DNA of 50,536 nt from Desulfobacteraceae bacterium (GTDB lineage: Bacteria; Desulfobacterota; Desulfobacteria; Desulfobacterales; UBA5852). Positions within the stretch are counted from its first letter, which is position 1; each line of letters opens with the position of its first letter. The notes beneath the pieces are model-generated. The model did no database searches, was not told the DNA's origin, and worked only from the letters and a program-made list of their open reading frames with translations. Positions 1-9,679 of the stretch are shown in pieces. A program made the translations under genes and the position numbers. The DNA lies in contig JABZFP010000029.1 of NCBI GenBank assembly GCA_014237395.1, positions 1 through 50,536 of the forward strand, written 5' to 3'.

Positions 1-59
1 TCACAGTCTTGCAGCAGTTCGTCAATGAGGGCGTCCTGCTTGGATTTCTTACTGGCCAT
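1..59 (-). CDS. IS256-family transposase, N-terminal fragment
   Basis: Nineteen codons are visible before the edge, reading MASKKSKQDALIDELLQDC. The short Lys-rich start followed by an IDELL stretch is typical of the N terminus of IS256-type DDE transposases (family knowledge). A good Shine-Dalgarno (AAAGGAGAAGGCG) precedes the ATG at base 59. The catalytic DDE part is outside the window, so activity cannot be judged. Confidence 0.65.
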   Translation of the reverse strand, partial: MASKKSKQDALIDELLQDC

Positions 60-118
60 CGCCTTCTCCTTTGAGTAAGGTTATTGATAACCAGTTACAC
101 AGTTATTTGTACACCCTC
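1..118 (-). mobile_element. End of an IS256-family insertion sequence (partial)
   Basis: The left window edge carries the transposase-proximal end of an insertion sequence. Read on the minus strand, the outer end begins GAGGGTGTACAAATAACTG, which resembles the terminal inverted repeats of IS256-family elements. The transposase start codon lies about 60 bases inside it. The outer boundary near base 118 is inferred from that terminal repeat; the other end and the target duplication are outside the window. The element abuts a PAS-sensor reading frame that has lost its 5' part, so the insertion appears to have disrupted that gene. Confidence 0.75.
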
Positions 119-486
119 TTGAAGTGGAATTGATTCATAAAGACCAGAGCACCTATTGGGCTGAAATCCGCGCCAAAATATCAGCCGATACGGATCGCCC
201 CTTAAAGATCATTTGCATCATCAAAGAGATCAGCGACCGAAAAAAGATCGAACAAAAACAGGTCGAACTGATCAAAAGCCTTGGAGAAGCTCTGGCCGAA
301 AAAGAGAATTTACTAAAGGAAAACAAGCTTTTAATGAAACTGCTGCCGATATGCAGCGGATGTAAACGGATTCGGGATGAAAACGGGCGCTGGTGGCCGC
401 TGGAAGCCTATATCACAAAGCACACCGATAGTGATATCACCCACACCCTTTGTACCGATTGTTCCGAAATATATATGGAGCTTTGA
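119..486 (+). pseudogene. 3' remnant of a PAS-type signalling protein interrupted by the IS element
   Basis: The open frame runs straight out of the IS end, and its first possible start is a GTG at 124. The remnant is about 120 residues: the last strands of a PAS/PAC domain (ending near IKEISDRKK), a helical coiled-coil linker rich in Glu and Lys, and a C-terminal module with CSGCK and CTDC pairs. This ending, of the form LLPICxxCKxIRD...W, is common at the C termini of PAS proteins and response regulators in deltaproteobacteria. No kinase domain is present. The upstream sensor part has been lost or lies beyond the IS, so it is called a pseudogene fragment. Confidence 0.65.
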
Positions 487-795
487 CGCCACTCCCGGCA
501 ACTAGAATGAATTAATCCGTTTTGCCATGGACGCCCAAAAGGGCCGATGTGAAACACTTAAGCCTGTTATTACTTTGGCAATTTTTCAACCCCAGTTTCG
601 ATGTTTTATGCGCGTTTGGGTTCTATCTCCATTTTGTGACCTCCGGCACCTTAATAATCGCCGATATCGATTGCAATGAAGGCGAACCGGACAGCATCTA
701 TGCGCCGCGGCCCGCGGCTCTTCTTCCTTCGCGTCGTCGTAGCCGGACGGTATTATTGGAGCGACACGTCTTTTCGGCCGAGTTGACGTTGCGGC
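487..795. other. Intergenic region without a convincing gene
   Basis: An open frame on the plus strand (522-833) has no ribosome-binding site, no recognisable domain and overlaps the end of the osmC-like gene, so I do not call it. A 15-base perfect palindrome (GCCGCGG-C-CCGCGGC, about 702-716) lies downstream of that gene and could be a weak terminator, but it lacks a good U tract. Nothing else stands out. Confidence 0.4.
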
Positions 796-1224
796 CTATA
801 CCAGCGCCGAGCGGATGTTTACTTCCGAAGTAAGGGTCCGATGAACCGGGCAGCGCCTTGCGATCTGATGAAGCCGCTTGCGCTGGATCTCATCGAGATC
901 GCCTTTTAGGCGGATTTGACTCTGGATCTCGTCGAGCATCACATTACGGGTCTCGCAGTCTTCACAATCCTTCGCATAGATCCTTGCGTGGCTTAACTGC
1001 ACTTCGACATCCTGCAAGGCCCAACCTTTCCTTTCCGCATACATGCGGAGGGTGATCGAAATTCAAGCCCCCAGAGCCGCCAGCAAGAACCCGTACGGGC
1101 CCGGACCAAGGTCCGAGCCACCGAAGGATGCCTCCTTGTCGGCGATGAGCCGATGCTTTCCGGCGTTAATGATTTGAGCGAAGCGCTCGCCCGGCATTGA
1201 CCGCACGATGACGTAGGGATCCAT
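796..1224 (-). CDS. OsmC-family peroxidase, probable selenoprotein (in-frame UGA at the catalytic Cys)
   Basis: OsmC/Ohr proteins reduce organic hydroperoxides with two conserved cysteines. The reading frame runs 142 codons from ATG 1224 (Shine-Dalgarno GGGAGG, 6 bases upstream) to TAG at 796, with a single in-frame TGA at codon 54 (1063-1065). Residues before it read [14 protein letters not shown], and those after read [16 protein letters not shown]. OsmC proteins normally have ALGAC(T/S) here, so the UGA falls exactly on the peroxidatic Cys. The resolving Cys is present as C125 in CPVHRT. Both halves stay in frame and well conserved, and a short hairpin lies just after the UGA. OsmC-like selenoproteins are known from other bacteria (established knowledge). 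The alternative is a recent nonsense mutation. Probably co-transcribed with the cupredoxin-like gene 84 bases upstream. Confidence 0.75.
1030..1052 (-). promoter_or_regulatory. Candidate bacterial SECIS hairpin
   Basis: Fourteen bases after the UGA codon the transcript can form CCGCA-UGUA-UGCGG, a 5-bp perfect stem with a UGUA loop, flanked by an outer CC/GG pair. The loop starts about 19 nt after the UGA and has a G in its second position, both of which fit the usual bacterial SECIS pattern. The stem is short, so this is supportive rather than decisive. Confidence 0.45.
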
Positions 1225-1308
1225 GGTTGCCTCCCGCGTTGTTTTAGTGAAATACCATTTTCAGGGTCCGACGCGGTGCCACACCGCGCCGGCCTGTGCG
1301 CCAACCCC

Positions 1309-1680
1309 TTATTTTACCCGGAGCGGATAAGGGGGCGTCGGAATGATGGGACAGAAGTATGTATAATTGCCTTTGGACAGGTTGACCGTGAAGCTGCCCT
1401 CTTCACCGTTTTTGAGCAGAATGACTTTCATGCTCGAATCATCCGTGGTGACGTTGTTCTGCCCGCTGTTAAAGACAAAGCCCGCGTCCTTGCCAGACCA
1501 ATTCTTCACAACGAACGTGTACTTGCCTGCCTGGATGTCGAAAACATCACCTTGAGTCTCAAAATAGCCCGGCTTTTCGATGATCGTAATGGTGCGGGAC
1601 TGATCCGCCGCGGCCATTGAAGAAATGAGACAAAGGCTGACGAAGATGAACATAAAACCGATCGTTGAAATTCTTTTCAT
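1309..1680 (-). CDS. Small exported cupredoxin-like protein
   Basis: The predicted protein has 123 residues starting at ATG 1680, which has a strong Shine-Dalgarno (AGGGAGGTCGCC). A longer open frame to base 1800 lacks such a site. Residues 1-24 form a signal peptide (MKRIS, hydrophobic core, cleavage near AAA-DQS). The rest is a beta-rich domain of about 100 residues with YTFVVKN and NYTYFCP motifs, as in blue-copper and EfeO-type cupredoxin domains. The usual metal site is not intact: the single Cys (YFCP) is kept, but no His is visible at the expected ligand positions and the C terminus reads PTPPYPLRVK. It may be a fold relative without type-1 copper. It lies between the cysteine hydrolase and the OsmC-like gene on the same strand, so a periplasmic role in the same stress response is plausible but inferred. 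Confidence 0.6.
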   Translation of the reverse strand: MKRISTIGFMFIFVSLCLISSMAAADQSRTITIIEKPGYFETQGDVFDIQAGKYTFVVKNWSGKDAGFVFNSGQNNVTTDDSSMKVILLKNGEEGSFTVNLSKGNYTYFCPIIPTPPYPLRVK

Positions 1681-1834
1681 GGCGACCTCCCTATATGGTT
1701 TATCCGACGTGGTCGGATCCTGGCTCCTGTAACGTGCCCCATTTTTTGGGATTTTGCCAGGGGCCAGAGCTTTGATTGAATGAAATGCTGTGACGCTCAT
1801 TAATTCAACTCCAATAGGCTTAAGGTTTCTTCGA

Positions 1835-2530
1835 TTACGCTGCCGGCTTCAGCGCACGACGACTTGACCGGATGGCCTTCTCGGCTTCGGAAGTGGTCCA
1901 AACCGTATTGGCCAGGTAGCGGAAGTTGATCATTGCGGCCGCGTAGCCGTCCCCTTCGGGCAGTTTGGCCGCTGCCGTGGCATCTTTGACCACGGCCACT
2001 TCGAAACCCTGCTCCAGCAGTTCCCGCATATGGGACTCCACGCAGAGATTGGCCGACATGCCCGCAAGGATCACCTTGCCGATATTTCGCTTGCGGAGCT
2101 GTAAAACCAGATCGTTGGATTCGGGTCCGTAAACCTTGTGCGGGCTCACGACCACGGTGGCGCCATCTTCGATGTAGGTCTTGTAGCGCTCGAGCCAGTC
2201 AGCCCCCGACCCCTTGAAACCCTCCAGGCTCAGCGGTCCTTTGCGGTCGAACATGCCGATGTTGTGCATCAGGGCTTCCAGCGTTCCCTCGAACTGCCAA
2301 CCGTGGTCTGCAGGGTAGTAGTAGTGCGGCGAGACAAAGACCGTCAGCCCTATTTCCTTGGCGGTGCGAAAGAGCCTGTCGATATTCTCCACCGTGTTGT
2401 TTTCGGTTACGCTCTCGCCAACAACCCCCCATGTGACGCCCGCAGGGCTCAAGAAATCGTTTTGGGGGTCGATGATGACCATTGCCGTATGTTCGATGTC
2501 GATTTTCATTCCCGGATTCGGTAGTGCCAT
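1835..2530 (-). CDS. Isochorismatase-family cysteine hydrolase
   Basis: This 231-residue protein has the single-domain fold of the isochorismatase/nicotinamidase superfamily, which cleaves amide or vinyl-ether bonds through an Asp-Lys-Cys triad. The triad is visible as D21 (IIDPQNDF), K132 (SPHKVYGP) and C163 (GMSANLCVESHMREL). The start at 2530 has an AGGAGG site. Substrate cannot be told from sequence; biuret, nicotinamide and N-carbamoyl compounds are all handled by relatives. It is the first gene behind a sigma-54 promoter (2618-2633) and is divergent from the sigma-54 activator at 2765, its probable regulator. Two stress-like genes follow on the same strand with gaps of 154 and 84 bases. 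Confidence 0.8.
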   Translation of the reverse strand: MALPNPGMKIDIEHTAMVIIDPQNDFLSPAGVTWGVVGESVTENNTVENIDRLFRTAKEIGLTVFVSPHYYYPADHGWQFEGTLEALMHNIGMFDRKGPLSLEGFKGSGADWLERYKTYIEDGATVVVSPHKVYGPESNDLVLQLRKRNIGKVILAGMSANLCVESHMRELLEQGFEVAVVKDATAAAKLPEGDGYAAAMINFRYLANTVWTTSEAEKAIRSSRRALKPAA

Positions 2531-2617
2531 GTCAGCCTCCTATTACTTTTGTGGATTGCCGATCATCTCGGCATTGAATTGCATCGTGTTGAGATTGGTA
2601 ACGCTGACTTCCAAAGT

Positions 2618-2633
2618 TACAAAACGCGTACCA
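2618..2633 (-). promoter_or_regulatory. Sigma-54 (-24/-12) promoter of the cysteine hydrolase operon
   Basis: On the minus strand the sequence is TGGTACGCGTTTTGTA, against the consensus TGGCACGN4TTGC(A/T). The invariant GG and TG dinucleotides are present at the required spacing, with two pyrimidine changes. The predicted transcription start near 2608 leaves a leader of about 78 nt before the ATG at 2530. Confidence 0.65.
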
Positions 2634-2700
2634 GTTTTGGAAAAAATTATAACCCATTGTTATTTAATCGATAATTTAATTCCGGCCCTGAAGGCAAGGA

Positions 2701-2752
2701 AACGAAATTTCGTTAACAACGAATTTTCGTTGCATAACAACGGAATATCGTT
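2701..2752. promoter_or_regulatory. Three tandem palindromes, likely sigma-54 activator binding sites
   Basis: Three 14-bp inverted repeats follow one another: AACGAAATTTCGTT (2701-2714, perfect), AACGAATTTTCGTT (2718-2731) and AACGGAATATCGTT (2739-2752). Starts are 17 and 21 bp apart. They lie about 93-144 bp upstream of the predicted sigma-54 start at 2608, where enhancer sites are expected. The third ends 12 bp before the activator's own start codon, so binding may also repress its own gene. Confidence 0.7.
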
Positions 2753-2764
2753 TAGCTCTTCGAC

Positions 2765-4393
2765 ATGGCATTCGACCGCGATTACGAACCGGAATACGAT
2801 TCCCTCAAGATGCTGCTACTGGAGATGGCTCAGGAGCATGCTGTCGACTCGCTTTTGGGAATGATCGTTCGGCAACTCACCCATCGTCCCCACGTGGCAT
2901 TGGCTCGGATTTGGTTGATCAAGGAAGGGGGCTGCCCCTGCCCGGCCCGGGAAGCAGCCTGTGACGACAATGCGCGATGTCTCCACTTGATGGCCAGCCA
3001 GGGCCGCCCCATGGCGGATACACAGGCGGACTGGTCCCGCCTCGATGGCGATTTCAGCCGGTTTCCACTAGGAGCCCGAAAAGTCGGATGGATAGCGGCC
3101 ACGGGTAAGGCCGTGGAAGTCAACGATATCGAAATGGATTCCAAGTGGATCGCCAGACCGGAGTGGGCCCGGCGAGAAGGGATTCTCGGATTTGGCGGCC
3201 AGCCCCTGCTCTACAGAGGCGAAGTCCTGGGCGTTCTGGCCATTTTCACGCGCATTCGCTTGAAGCACGAGGAACTCGTCTGGATGCGGATGATCGCGGA
3301 TCACGCGGCCACCGCCATTGTCAACGCCAGGGCGTTCGAAAAGATCCAGCGGCTGCAGGATCAATTGGAACTGGAATGCTCCTACTTGCGGGAGGAGGTG
3401 CAGGAGGCCCGTGCCTTCGGTGACATCGTAGGCGAGAGCGATGCGCTGAACAGTGTTTTGCAACAAGTCGAACTGGTGGCCCCCACGGACACCAACGTGA
3501 TCATCCTGGGGGAGTCCGGAACGGGCAAAGAGCTTGTTGCCCGTGAAATTCACAAACGCAGCAACCGGAAGGATCGACCGCTGATAAAAGTCAACTGTGC
3601 TTCCATCAGCAGGGAACTATATGAAAGTGAATTTTTCGGTCATGTCAAAGGCGCCTTCAGCGGTGCCATAAAGGATCGGGCCGGTCGGTTTGAAGCTGCC
3701 GATGGCGGGACGCTCTTTCTCGACGAAGTCGGTGAAATCCCCATCGACCTGCAAAGCAAGCTCCTGCGCGTGTTGCAGGAAGGCCAGTATGAACGTGTCG
3801 GCGAGGAGAAGACACGTCAGGTGGATGTGCGCATTATCGCCGCCACCAACCGCAACCTGAAGAAGGATATCGGGAAAGGGCGATTTCGCCAGGACCTCTA
3901 TTACCGCCTGAGTGTATTCCCGATCGAGGTTGTTCCGCTGCGGTATCGCAAGGGGGATATCCCCTTGCTGGCCGAGCACTTTTTGGGACTGCTCCAAAAA
4001 AAAGAGAATCGGAACATGCCACGGCTCTCCGCCACCAACCTTAAACAGCTCCAGAGTTATGATTGGCCTGGTAACGTGCGCGAACTGCAAAACGTTATCG
4101 AACGCGCTGTGATTACGGCGCAGCGGGGCCGGCTGCATTTCATTCTGCCCGATGATGAGCACTTCGGCGATACGGCCAGGGCCTCGGCATACGTCTCCGA
4201 TAATGATGATGGTAAAGAAATCGTCCCCGAATCCGAGATGAGACGTCGGGAACGGCAGAACATCATCGCCGCTTTGAAGATGAGCAAGTGGAAGGTTTAT
4301 GGCAGAGGGGGGGCTTCGGAACTGCTGGGTATCAAGCCGACGACCCTGACCTCACGGATAAAGAAAATGAATATCAAGAAACCGGGGGAATAG
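2765..4393 (+). CDS. Sigma-54-dependent transcriptional activator, GAF-AAA-HTH
   Basis: The protein has 542 residues in three parts: a GAF sensor domain (about 20-190), a short coiled linker, the AAA+ sigma-54 interaction domain (about 220-445) and a Fis-type helix-turn-helix (about 495-540). Walker A is GESGTGKE (249-256), and the sigma-54 contact loop reads GAFSGA (296-301) instead of GAFTGA. In the GAF domain, Cys residues in [10 protein letters not shown] and ARCLHL form a cluster that could bind metal or sense redox state, by analogy with related GAF activators. An in-frame TAG at 2753 makes ATG 2765 the first start; no clear Shine-Dalgarno is visible. Divergent from the cysteine hydrolase, with three palindromes between them, so it probably controls that operon. 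The signal is unknown. Confidence 0.85.
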   Translation: MAFDRDYEPEYDSLKMLLLEMAQEHAVDSLLGMIVRQLTHRPHVALARIWLIKEGGCPCPAREAACDDNARCLHLMASQGRPMADTQADWSRLDGDFSRFPLGARKVGWIAATGKAVEVNDIEMDSKWIARPEWARREGILGFGGQPLLYRGEVLGVLAIFTRIRLKHEELVWMRMIADHAATAIVNARAFEKIQRLQDQLELECSYLREEVQEARAFGDIVGESDALNSVLQQVELVAPTDTNVIILGESGTGKELVAREIHKRSNRKDRPLIKVNCASISRELYESEFFGHVKGAFSGAIKDRAGRFEAADGGTLFLDEVGEIPIDLQSKLLRVLQEGQYERVGEEKTRQVDVRIIAATNRNLKKDIGKGRFRQDLYYRLSVFPIEVVPLRYRKGDIPLLAEHFLGLLQKKENRNMPRLSATNLKQLQSYDWPGNVRELQNVIERAVITAQRGRLHFILPDDEHFGDTARASAYVSDNDDGKEIVPESEMRRRERQNIIAALKMSKWKVYGRGGASELLGIKPTTLTSRIKKMNIKKPGE

Positions 4394-5120
4394 CGCCAAC
4401 AACTATCTGGACGACAGGATCAATTCCATCCAACCGTGCCGCAAAAAACCGCGCCCCGTATTGTGGCCGTAAGTCCATCCAATCCAACGAACATACGTAT
4501 GACAGTTGGCAAATTCGAACAAATTTGGCGATAGATGTATGAAATGAAGCCTGCGGGAGGCCGCCTGGATAGACGATTTGATGGATGCGACGCCCCCAAA
4601 TCAGGGGCCACCGGTGCAAATAACGTCTACGGAACTGGGATCGACTGATTCGGCAACTGTTCACAATCATAGATGGTTAGATGCAAATAGCGAAATTCCC
4701 GCCCTAAATTAGGGAGCAGGATGTCGGCGCCCGCCAGAGGCGGGTAAAGCGCCCCTCCTTTAGAGGAGGCTTGTGCGCCTCTAACGCCTTCAAATCCTCT
4801 CGCGCCGACCAGTAAAATCCAATTTATTCAGGATGATATAAAAGTTTGTATTTTGGCGGGCCTTTTGTTGCCGGTAGCTTATTCTTGCGGTTTTTTTTCG
4901 ATGCGGGCACAGGCAAAGTGCAACGCGAAATGTGTCACCTTTGAGGCGTTTATGAATTTTTGACACCGATTCGGTGACCATCATACGATATGGCAAAAAA
5001 TAGGGCGGCGTCTCAAAATGTTGTGAAACGCCGCCCTTATTTTCTATCTCTGGCTTCCCTCTGGTTTCGGGACATCCGCCGGGTAGCCTTACGGAATCCT
5101 CGAAGACGTTTCTGCGACGA
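4394..5120. other. Long intergenic region with several hairpins, no gene
   Basis: No open frame here has a ribosome-binding site or a recognisable product. Structures seen are an imperfect palindrome CCAAC...CATACGTATG...GTTGG (4484-4509), a short palindrome CCCTAAATTAGGG (4702-4714), a CCCGCC-AGA-GGCGGG hairpin (4730-4744) and a CCTCCT-TTAG-AGGAGG hairpin (4754-4769). A strong terminator lies near the right end (5002-5037). The first hairpins could end the activator transcript, but none has a U tract. Confidence 0.45.
5002..5037 (-). terminator. Intrinsic terminator of katG, usable in both directions
   Basis: A 10-bp perfect stem, AGGGCGGCGT with ACGCCGCCCT, encloses a 16-nt loop. On the minus strand it is followed by ATTTTTT, giving a good terminator 84 bases after the katG stop codon. 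On the plus strand it is followed by a TATTTTCT run. Confidence 0.8.
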
Positions 5121-7358
<2,238 letters not shown>

Positions 7359-7394
7359 TCATGCACTGCACTGCCAAGTAAACTGGATACTATG

Positions 7395-7409
7395 TGATAA
7401 TAAATATCA
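7395..7409 (-). promoter_or_regulatory. PerR/Fur-like operator upstream of katG
   Basis: TGATAATAAATATCA is an inverted repeat that matches the 7-1-7 PerR box (TTATAATNATTATAA) at about 11 of 14 defined positions. It lies 64-78 bp upstream of the katG start codon. Peroxide repression by PerR is established for katG in other bacteria; here it is inferred from this site alone. Confidence 0.45.
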
Positions 7410-7776
7410 ATTACTGATCAAAAAATTGATTACGCTTTTTCTGCCCTACGGCTTATGTATATGCTGAAAAAGTCCAACTGTGATTCGTAATTTTAAAGTG
7501 TTTCTAATGCGGCCTCTTGCTCATTTTATCGAGGATAGCGCGGTCCGGGTCGACATTTTTTTACAGTTAATGCAGAAGACAGGTGGATGGGTGTCGGCTT
7601 GTTTCCATCATATCGGTTGCTCCCACCCGGGAACCCCAACTCAAGAACTTCGCCAAGGGATTTCATCAGTACAATATTTCTGTTAGCAGTTGCAAGACTG
7701 ATTGCCCGAAAACCATTAGGATGATGACGTCAAATCCGTATTTATGGTTTGTTAGACAAATATCAGTTCGCCTGTA

Positions 7777-7795
7777 ATTGATAACAATTATCAAT
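7777..7795. promoter_or_regulatory. Fur-box-like palindrome
   Basis: ATTGATAACAATTATCAAT is an inverted repeat with two perfect 8-base arms around CAA. Its core matches the 7-1-7 Fur consensus TGATAATNATTATCA at all but one position. It lies between katG and the EF-hand gene, 215 bp before the latter's ATG, so iron-dependent control of one of them is possible. Confidence 0.5.
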
Positions 7796-7921
7796 AAACA
7801 TTCATTTCTTTTTAGTCAACTCCTTTTCCATTGCTCTCATGCGATAATCTTACGGGTTAATGTGAACCGATTTCGATAGCGCAGGATTCGAGGTGCGGTC
7901 CTGTTTTGGTTCAGCATGCTA

Positions 7922-7949
7922 TTGACAAGCATGGCCCCATCACTAAATT
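7922..7949 (+). promoter_or_regulatory. Sigma-70-type promoter for the EF-hand gene
   Basis: A perfect -35 hexamer TTGACA (7922-7927), a 16-bp spacer and a -10 hexamer TAAATT (7944-7949) lie about 60 bp before the start codon at 8010. The region between katG and this promoter (7410-7921) shows an open frame at 7480-7686 without a usable ribosome-binding site, which I do not call. Confidence 0.45.
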
Positions 7950-8009
7950 AAACATTATTTCAACATTTATCTTCACAAATGCCTACACCAATAAACAAAG
8001 GAACGATCA

Positions 8010-8297
8010 ATGTCATTCAAACGCTCTGCCATCATCGTTACAGCATTCCTTTTTCTGGCATCTTCATTTGTCTGGGCCGGGCATCATTACAAAGGCCATG
8101 GTAGGCCGATGCCATCCTAGAATATAAACGAGATGGATGCCAATCAGGTCAGGGCACTCTCATTTGAGGGATACCGTGACAGCCAGACCAAGCAACTGCG
8201 CGCTGGTTTTGACATGATCGATATCAACAAAGACGGTGTCATCAGTGAAGATGAATGGCATACATTCCTGAATGTGCACGGCGTTAAGGTTGAATAA
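8010..8297 (+). pseudogene. Exported EF-hand protein interrupted by an in-frame amber codon
   Basis: ATG 8010 follows AAAGGA and opens a signal peptide (about residues 1-23, ending VWA-GHH), then a short His/Gly-rich stretch. TAG at codon 37 (8118-8120) stops it. The same frame continues for 58 codons to TAA at 8295 and encodes a good EF-hand loop, DINKDGVISEDE, in its second half. A first loop near DANQVRALSFEG has lost its Asp-Gly and final Glu ligands, which fits decay. An internal ATG at 8133 could give an EF-hand piece without export signal. Pyrrolysine read-through is conceivable but has no support here. Calcium binding is the inferred original role. Confidence 0.6.
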
Positions 8298-8396
8298 AAC
8301 ATCGCCGACGATCTGGCCGGCCTTCCAAGCGATGACCGATCAGGTCAGGGAACATATCCACATGATCAGCAGGCTTACGGCTAAAGGAGAAACGTT

Positions 8397-8627
8397 ATGG
8401 TAAATGGCAACGTGATCCGAAAAGTTTATAATGGCAATGATACCAAAAGATTGAAGGTTTATTACGACCGGAAGCCATCGACTTCGAGCGAGCGGGACAA
8501 CAGAATTTGTATGGTGTTGAATTCAACCGGGCAGACGATTCGCCTGAACGAAAGCGATGCCTTCGACCTGTTGTTGGACATGACGAAGGTTCTCAAAGGA
8601 AAGCACGCACGTGCTAATCGATATTAA
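8397..8627 (+). CDS. Small protein of unknown function
   Basis: A 76-residue basic protein with a good ribosome-binding site (AAAGGAGAAACGTT before ATG 8397). It has no signal peptide, no membrane segment and no Cys cluster; the single Cys is in NRICMVLN. The pattern of alternating hydrophobic and charged residues (KVYYDRKP, TIRLNESDAFDLLLDM) suggests a small mixed alpha/beta fold. I do not recognise the family. It sits alone between the broken EF-hand gene and the convergent MerR/B12 regulator. Confidence 0.5.
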   Translation: MVNGNVIRKVYNGNDTKRLKVYYDRKPSTSSERDNRICMVLNSTGQTIRLNESDAFDLLLDMTKVLKGKHARANRY

Positions 8628-8672
8628 TTAATAGCGCGCCAAATAAATCGATCGATTCTGCTTGTCGCTTTA

Positions 8673-9644
8673 TTACGATCCGTCAGGCACATCACGCATG
8701 AACCGTTCAAGTTGATCGCGGAACGCCGTGAGATCGTCCACAACGACAGCTTTGATTTTAGCGGCTGTTTGCCTGACAAAAACAACGCCCTCGCCACCGA
8801 TATAAATCGGCATCCGGTGCCCCACCGAACGACGGATCCTCAAAAGTTCGGAGGGGAGTGTCGAGTCCTTGAGACAGTGGCCGATACTCAGTCCCAATGC
8901 GGCGGCCTCACATTTCTTGACCGCATAACCAATCTCTTCCGACGGAAGGTTGGGGCCGAAGTACAGTGACCGCCAGCCGGATTCCGAGGCGGACAGCGCC
9001 GCAATCAGGGCACCCAATTCATGCCAGTGACCAACAGGTGTCGCAACGACAATGCGGGGAGCCGTTTCGCTGATCTCGATGGATCGCAGCATATCCCACA
9101 GCATCGATCTAACGATCGCCGAGGCCATATGCTCATTGACGATCTTTAATTCCCCGGAACGCCATAACGCACCAATTCGCGCAAAAAGCGGAACGATAAC
9201 GGACTGCAGAAATGCCTGCCGCGGCAATTCCACGGCAGCCTCGCTGAGGACGCCCTCGAGCCCATGGGGGTCGAGCTGAATGATGCGGGCCAGTGCCGAT
9301 TCCACCGCATGCGCCGTCACATGCTGTGTCATGTCCCGGGGTCCGCTTGATGCCGTCGAACCGATAGCTTCCGGCCCTTGGCGGTCATTGCGGGCCTGCG
9401 CAACCAATGCCTGGAGCTCTTGATTGCCCAGCGGCACGACCGAGGAAATGGCGTGGCCGCAATCGACCGCCATCTTCAGCAGTTTGAGCCGTTTGACATC
9501 ATCATCAGAATACAGACGGCGGTTGTTGCCGGTCCGCTTGGGGCAAACAACGTCATAGCGCACCTCCCAGGTTCGAATGAGATACGGTTTCAAACCGGTT
9601 TGCAGGGCAACATACCGGATAGGATGTAAAATTGGGGTTTCCAT
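8673..9644 (-). CDS. MerR-family regulator with a cobalamin-binding domain (CarH/LitR-like)
   Basis: The 323-residue protein has an N-terminal MerR DNA-binding domain (about 5-75, with the RTWEVRY and RRLYSDDDVKRL motifs), a linker, a four-helix cap domain (about 110-185) and a Rossmann-type B12-binding domain (about 195-320). The cap shows the W...EH signature with W161, E171 and H172, spaced exactly as in CarH. H208 in GHWHELG is the likely lower axial ligand. The residue after W161 is Arg, whereas CarH has the His that captures cobalt after photolysis, so light sensing by that route may be missing. Divergent from lon (130-bp gap). Its likely targets are its own gene or the lon-ftsH side, which is inference from position. 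Confidence 0.75.
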   Translation of the reverse strand: METPILHPIRYVALQTGLKPYLIRTWEVRYDVVCPKRTGNNRRLYSDDDVKRLKLLKMAVDCGHAISSVVPLGNQELQALVAQARNDRQGPEAIGSTASSGPRDMTQHVTAHAVESALARIIQLDPHGLEGVLSEAAVELPRQAFLQSVIVPLFARIGALWRSGELKIVNEHMASAIVRSMLWDMLRSIEISETAPRIVVATPVGHWHELGALIAALSASESGWRSLYFGPNLPSEEIGYAVKKCEAAALGLSIGHCLKDSTLPSELLRIRRSVGHRMPIYIGGEGVVFVRQTAAKIKAVVVDDLTAFRDQLERFMRDVPDGS

Positions 9645-9650
9645 TGATGA

Positions 9651-9679
9651 ATAATAAAAAAATAATTTGATCCTGTCAA
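9651..9679 (-). promoter_or_regulatory. Consensus promoter placed for a leaderless transcript
   Basis: On the minus strand, TTGACA (9674-9679), a 17-bp spacer and TATTAT (9651-9656) match the sigma-70 consensus closely. Only six bases (TCATCA) separate the -10 hexamer from the ATG of the MerR/B12 gene, and no Shine-Dalgarno is present. The mRNA should therefore start at or very near the start codon. Confidence 0.6.

Noticed and set aside
522..833. A 103-codon plus-strand open frame
   Set aside because: No ribosome-binding site, no recognisable domain, and it overlaps the end of the OsmC-like gene on the other strand.
7480..7686. A 68-codon plus-strand open frame upstream of the EF-hand gene
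   Set aside because: No ribosome-binding site, ordinary length for chance, and no recognisable product.
8118..8120. Pyrrolysine at the amber codon of the EF-hand gene
   Set aside because: Pyrrolysine is known in methylamine methyltransferases and a few others; the degenerate first EF-hand points to gene decay, and no pyl genes are visible.
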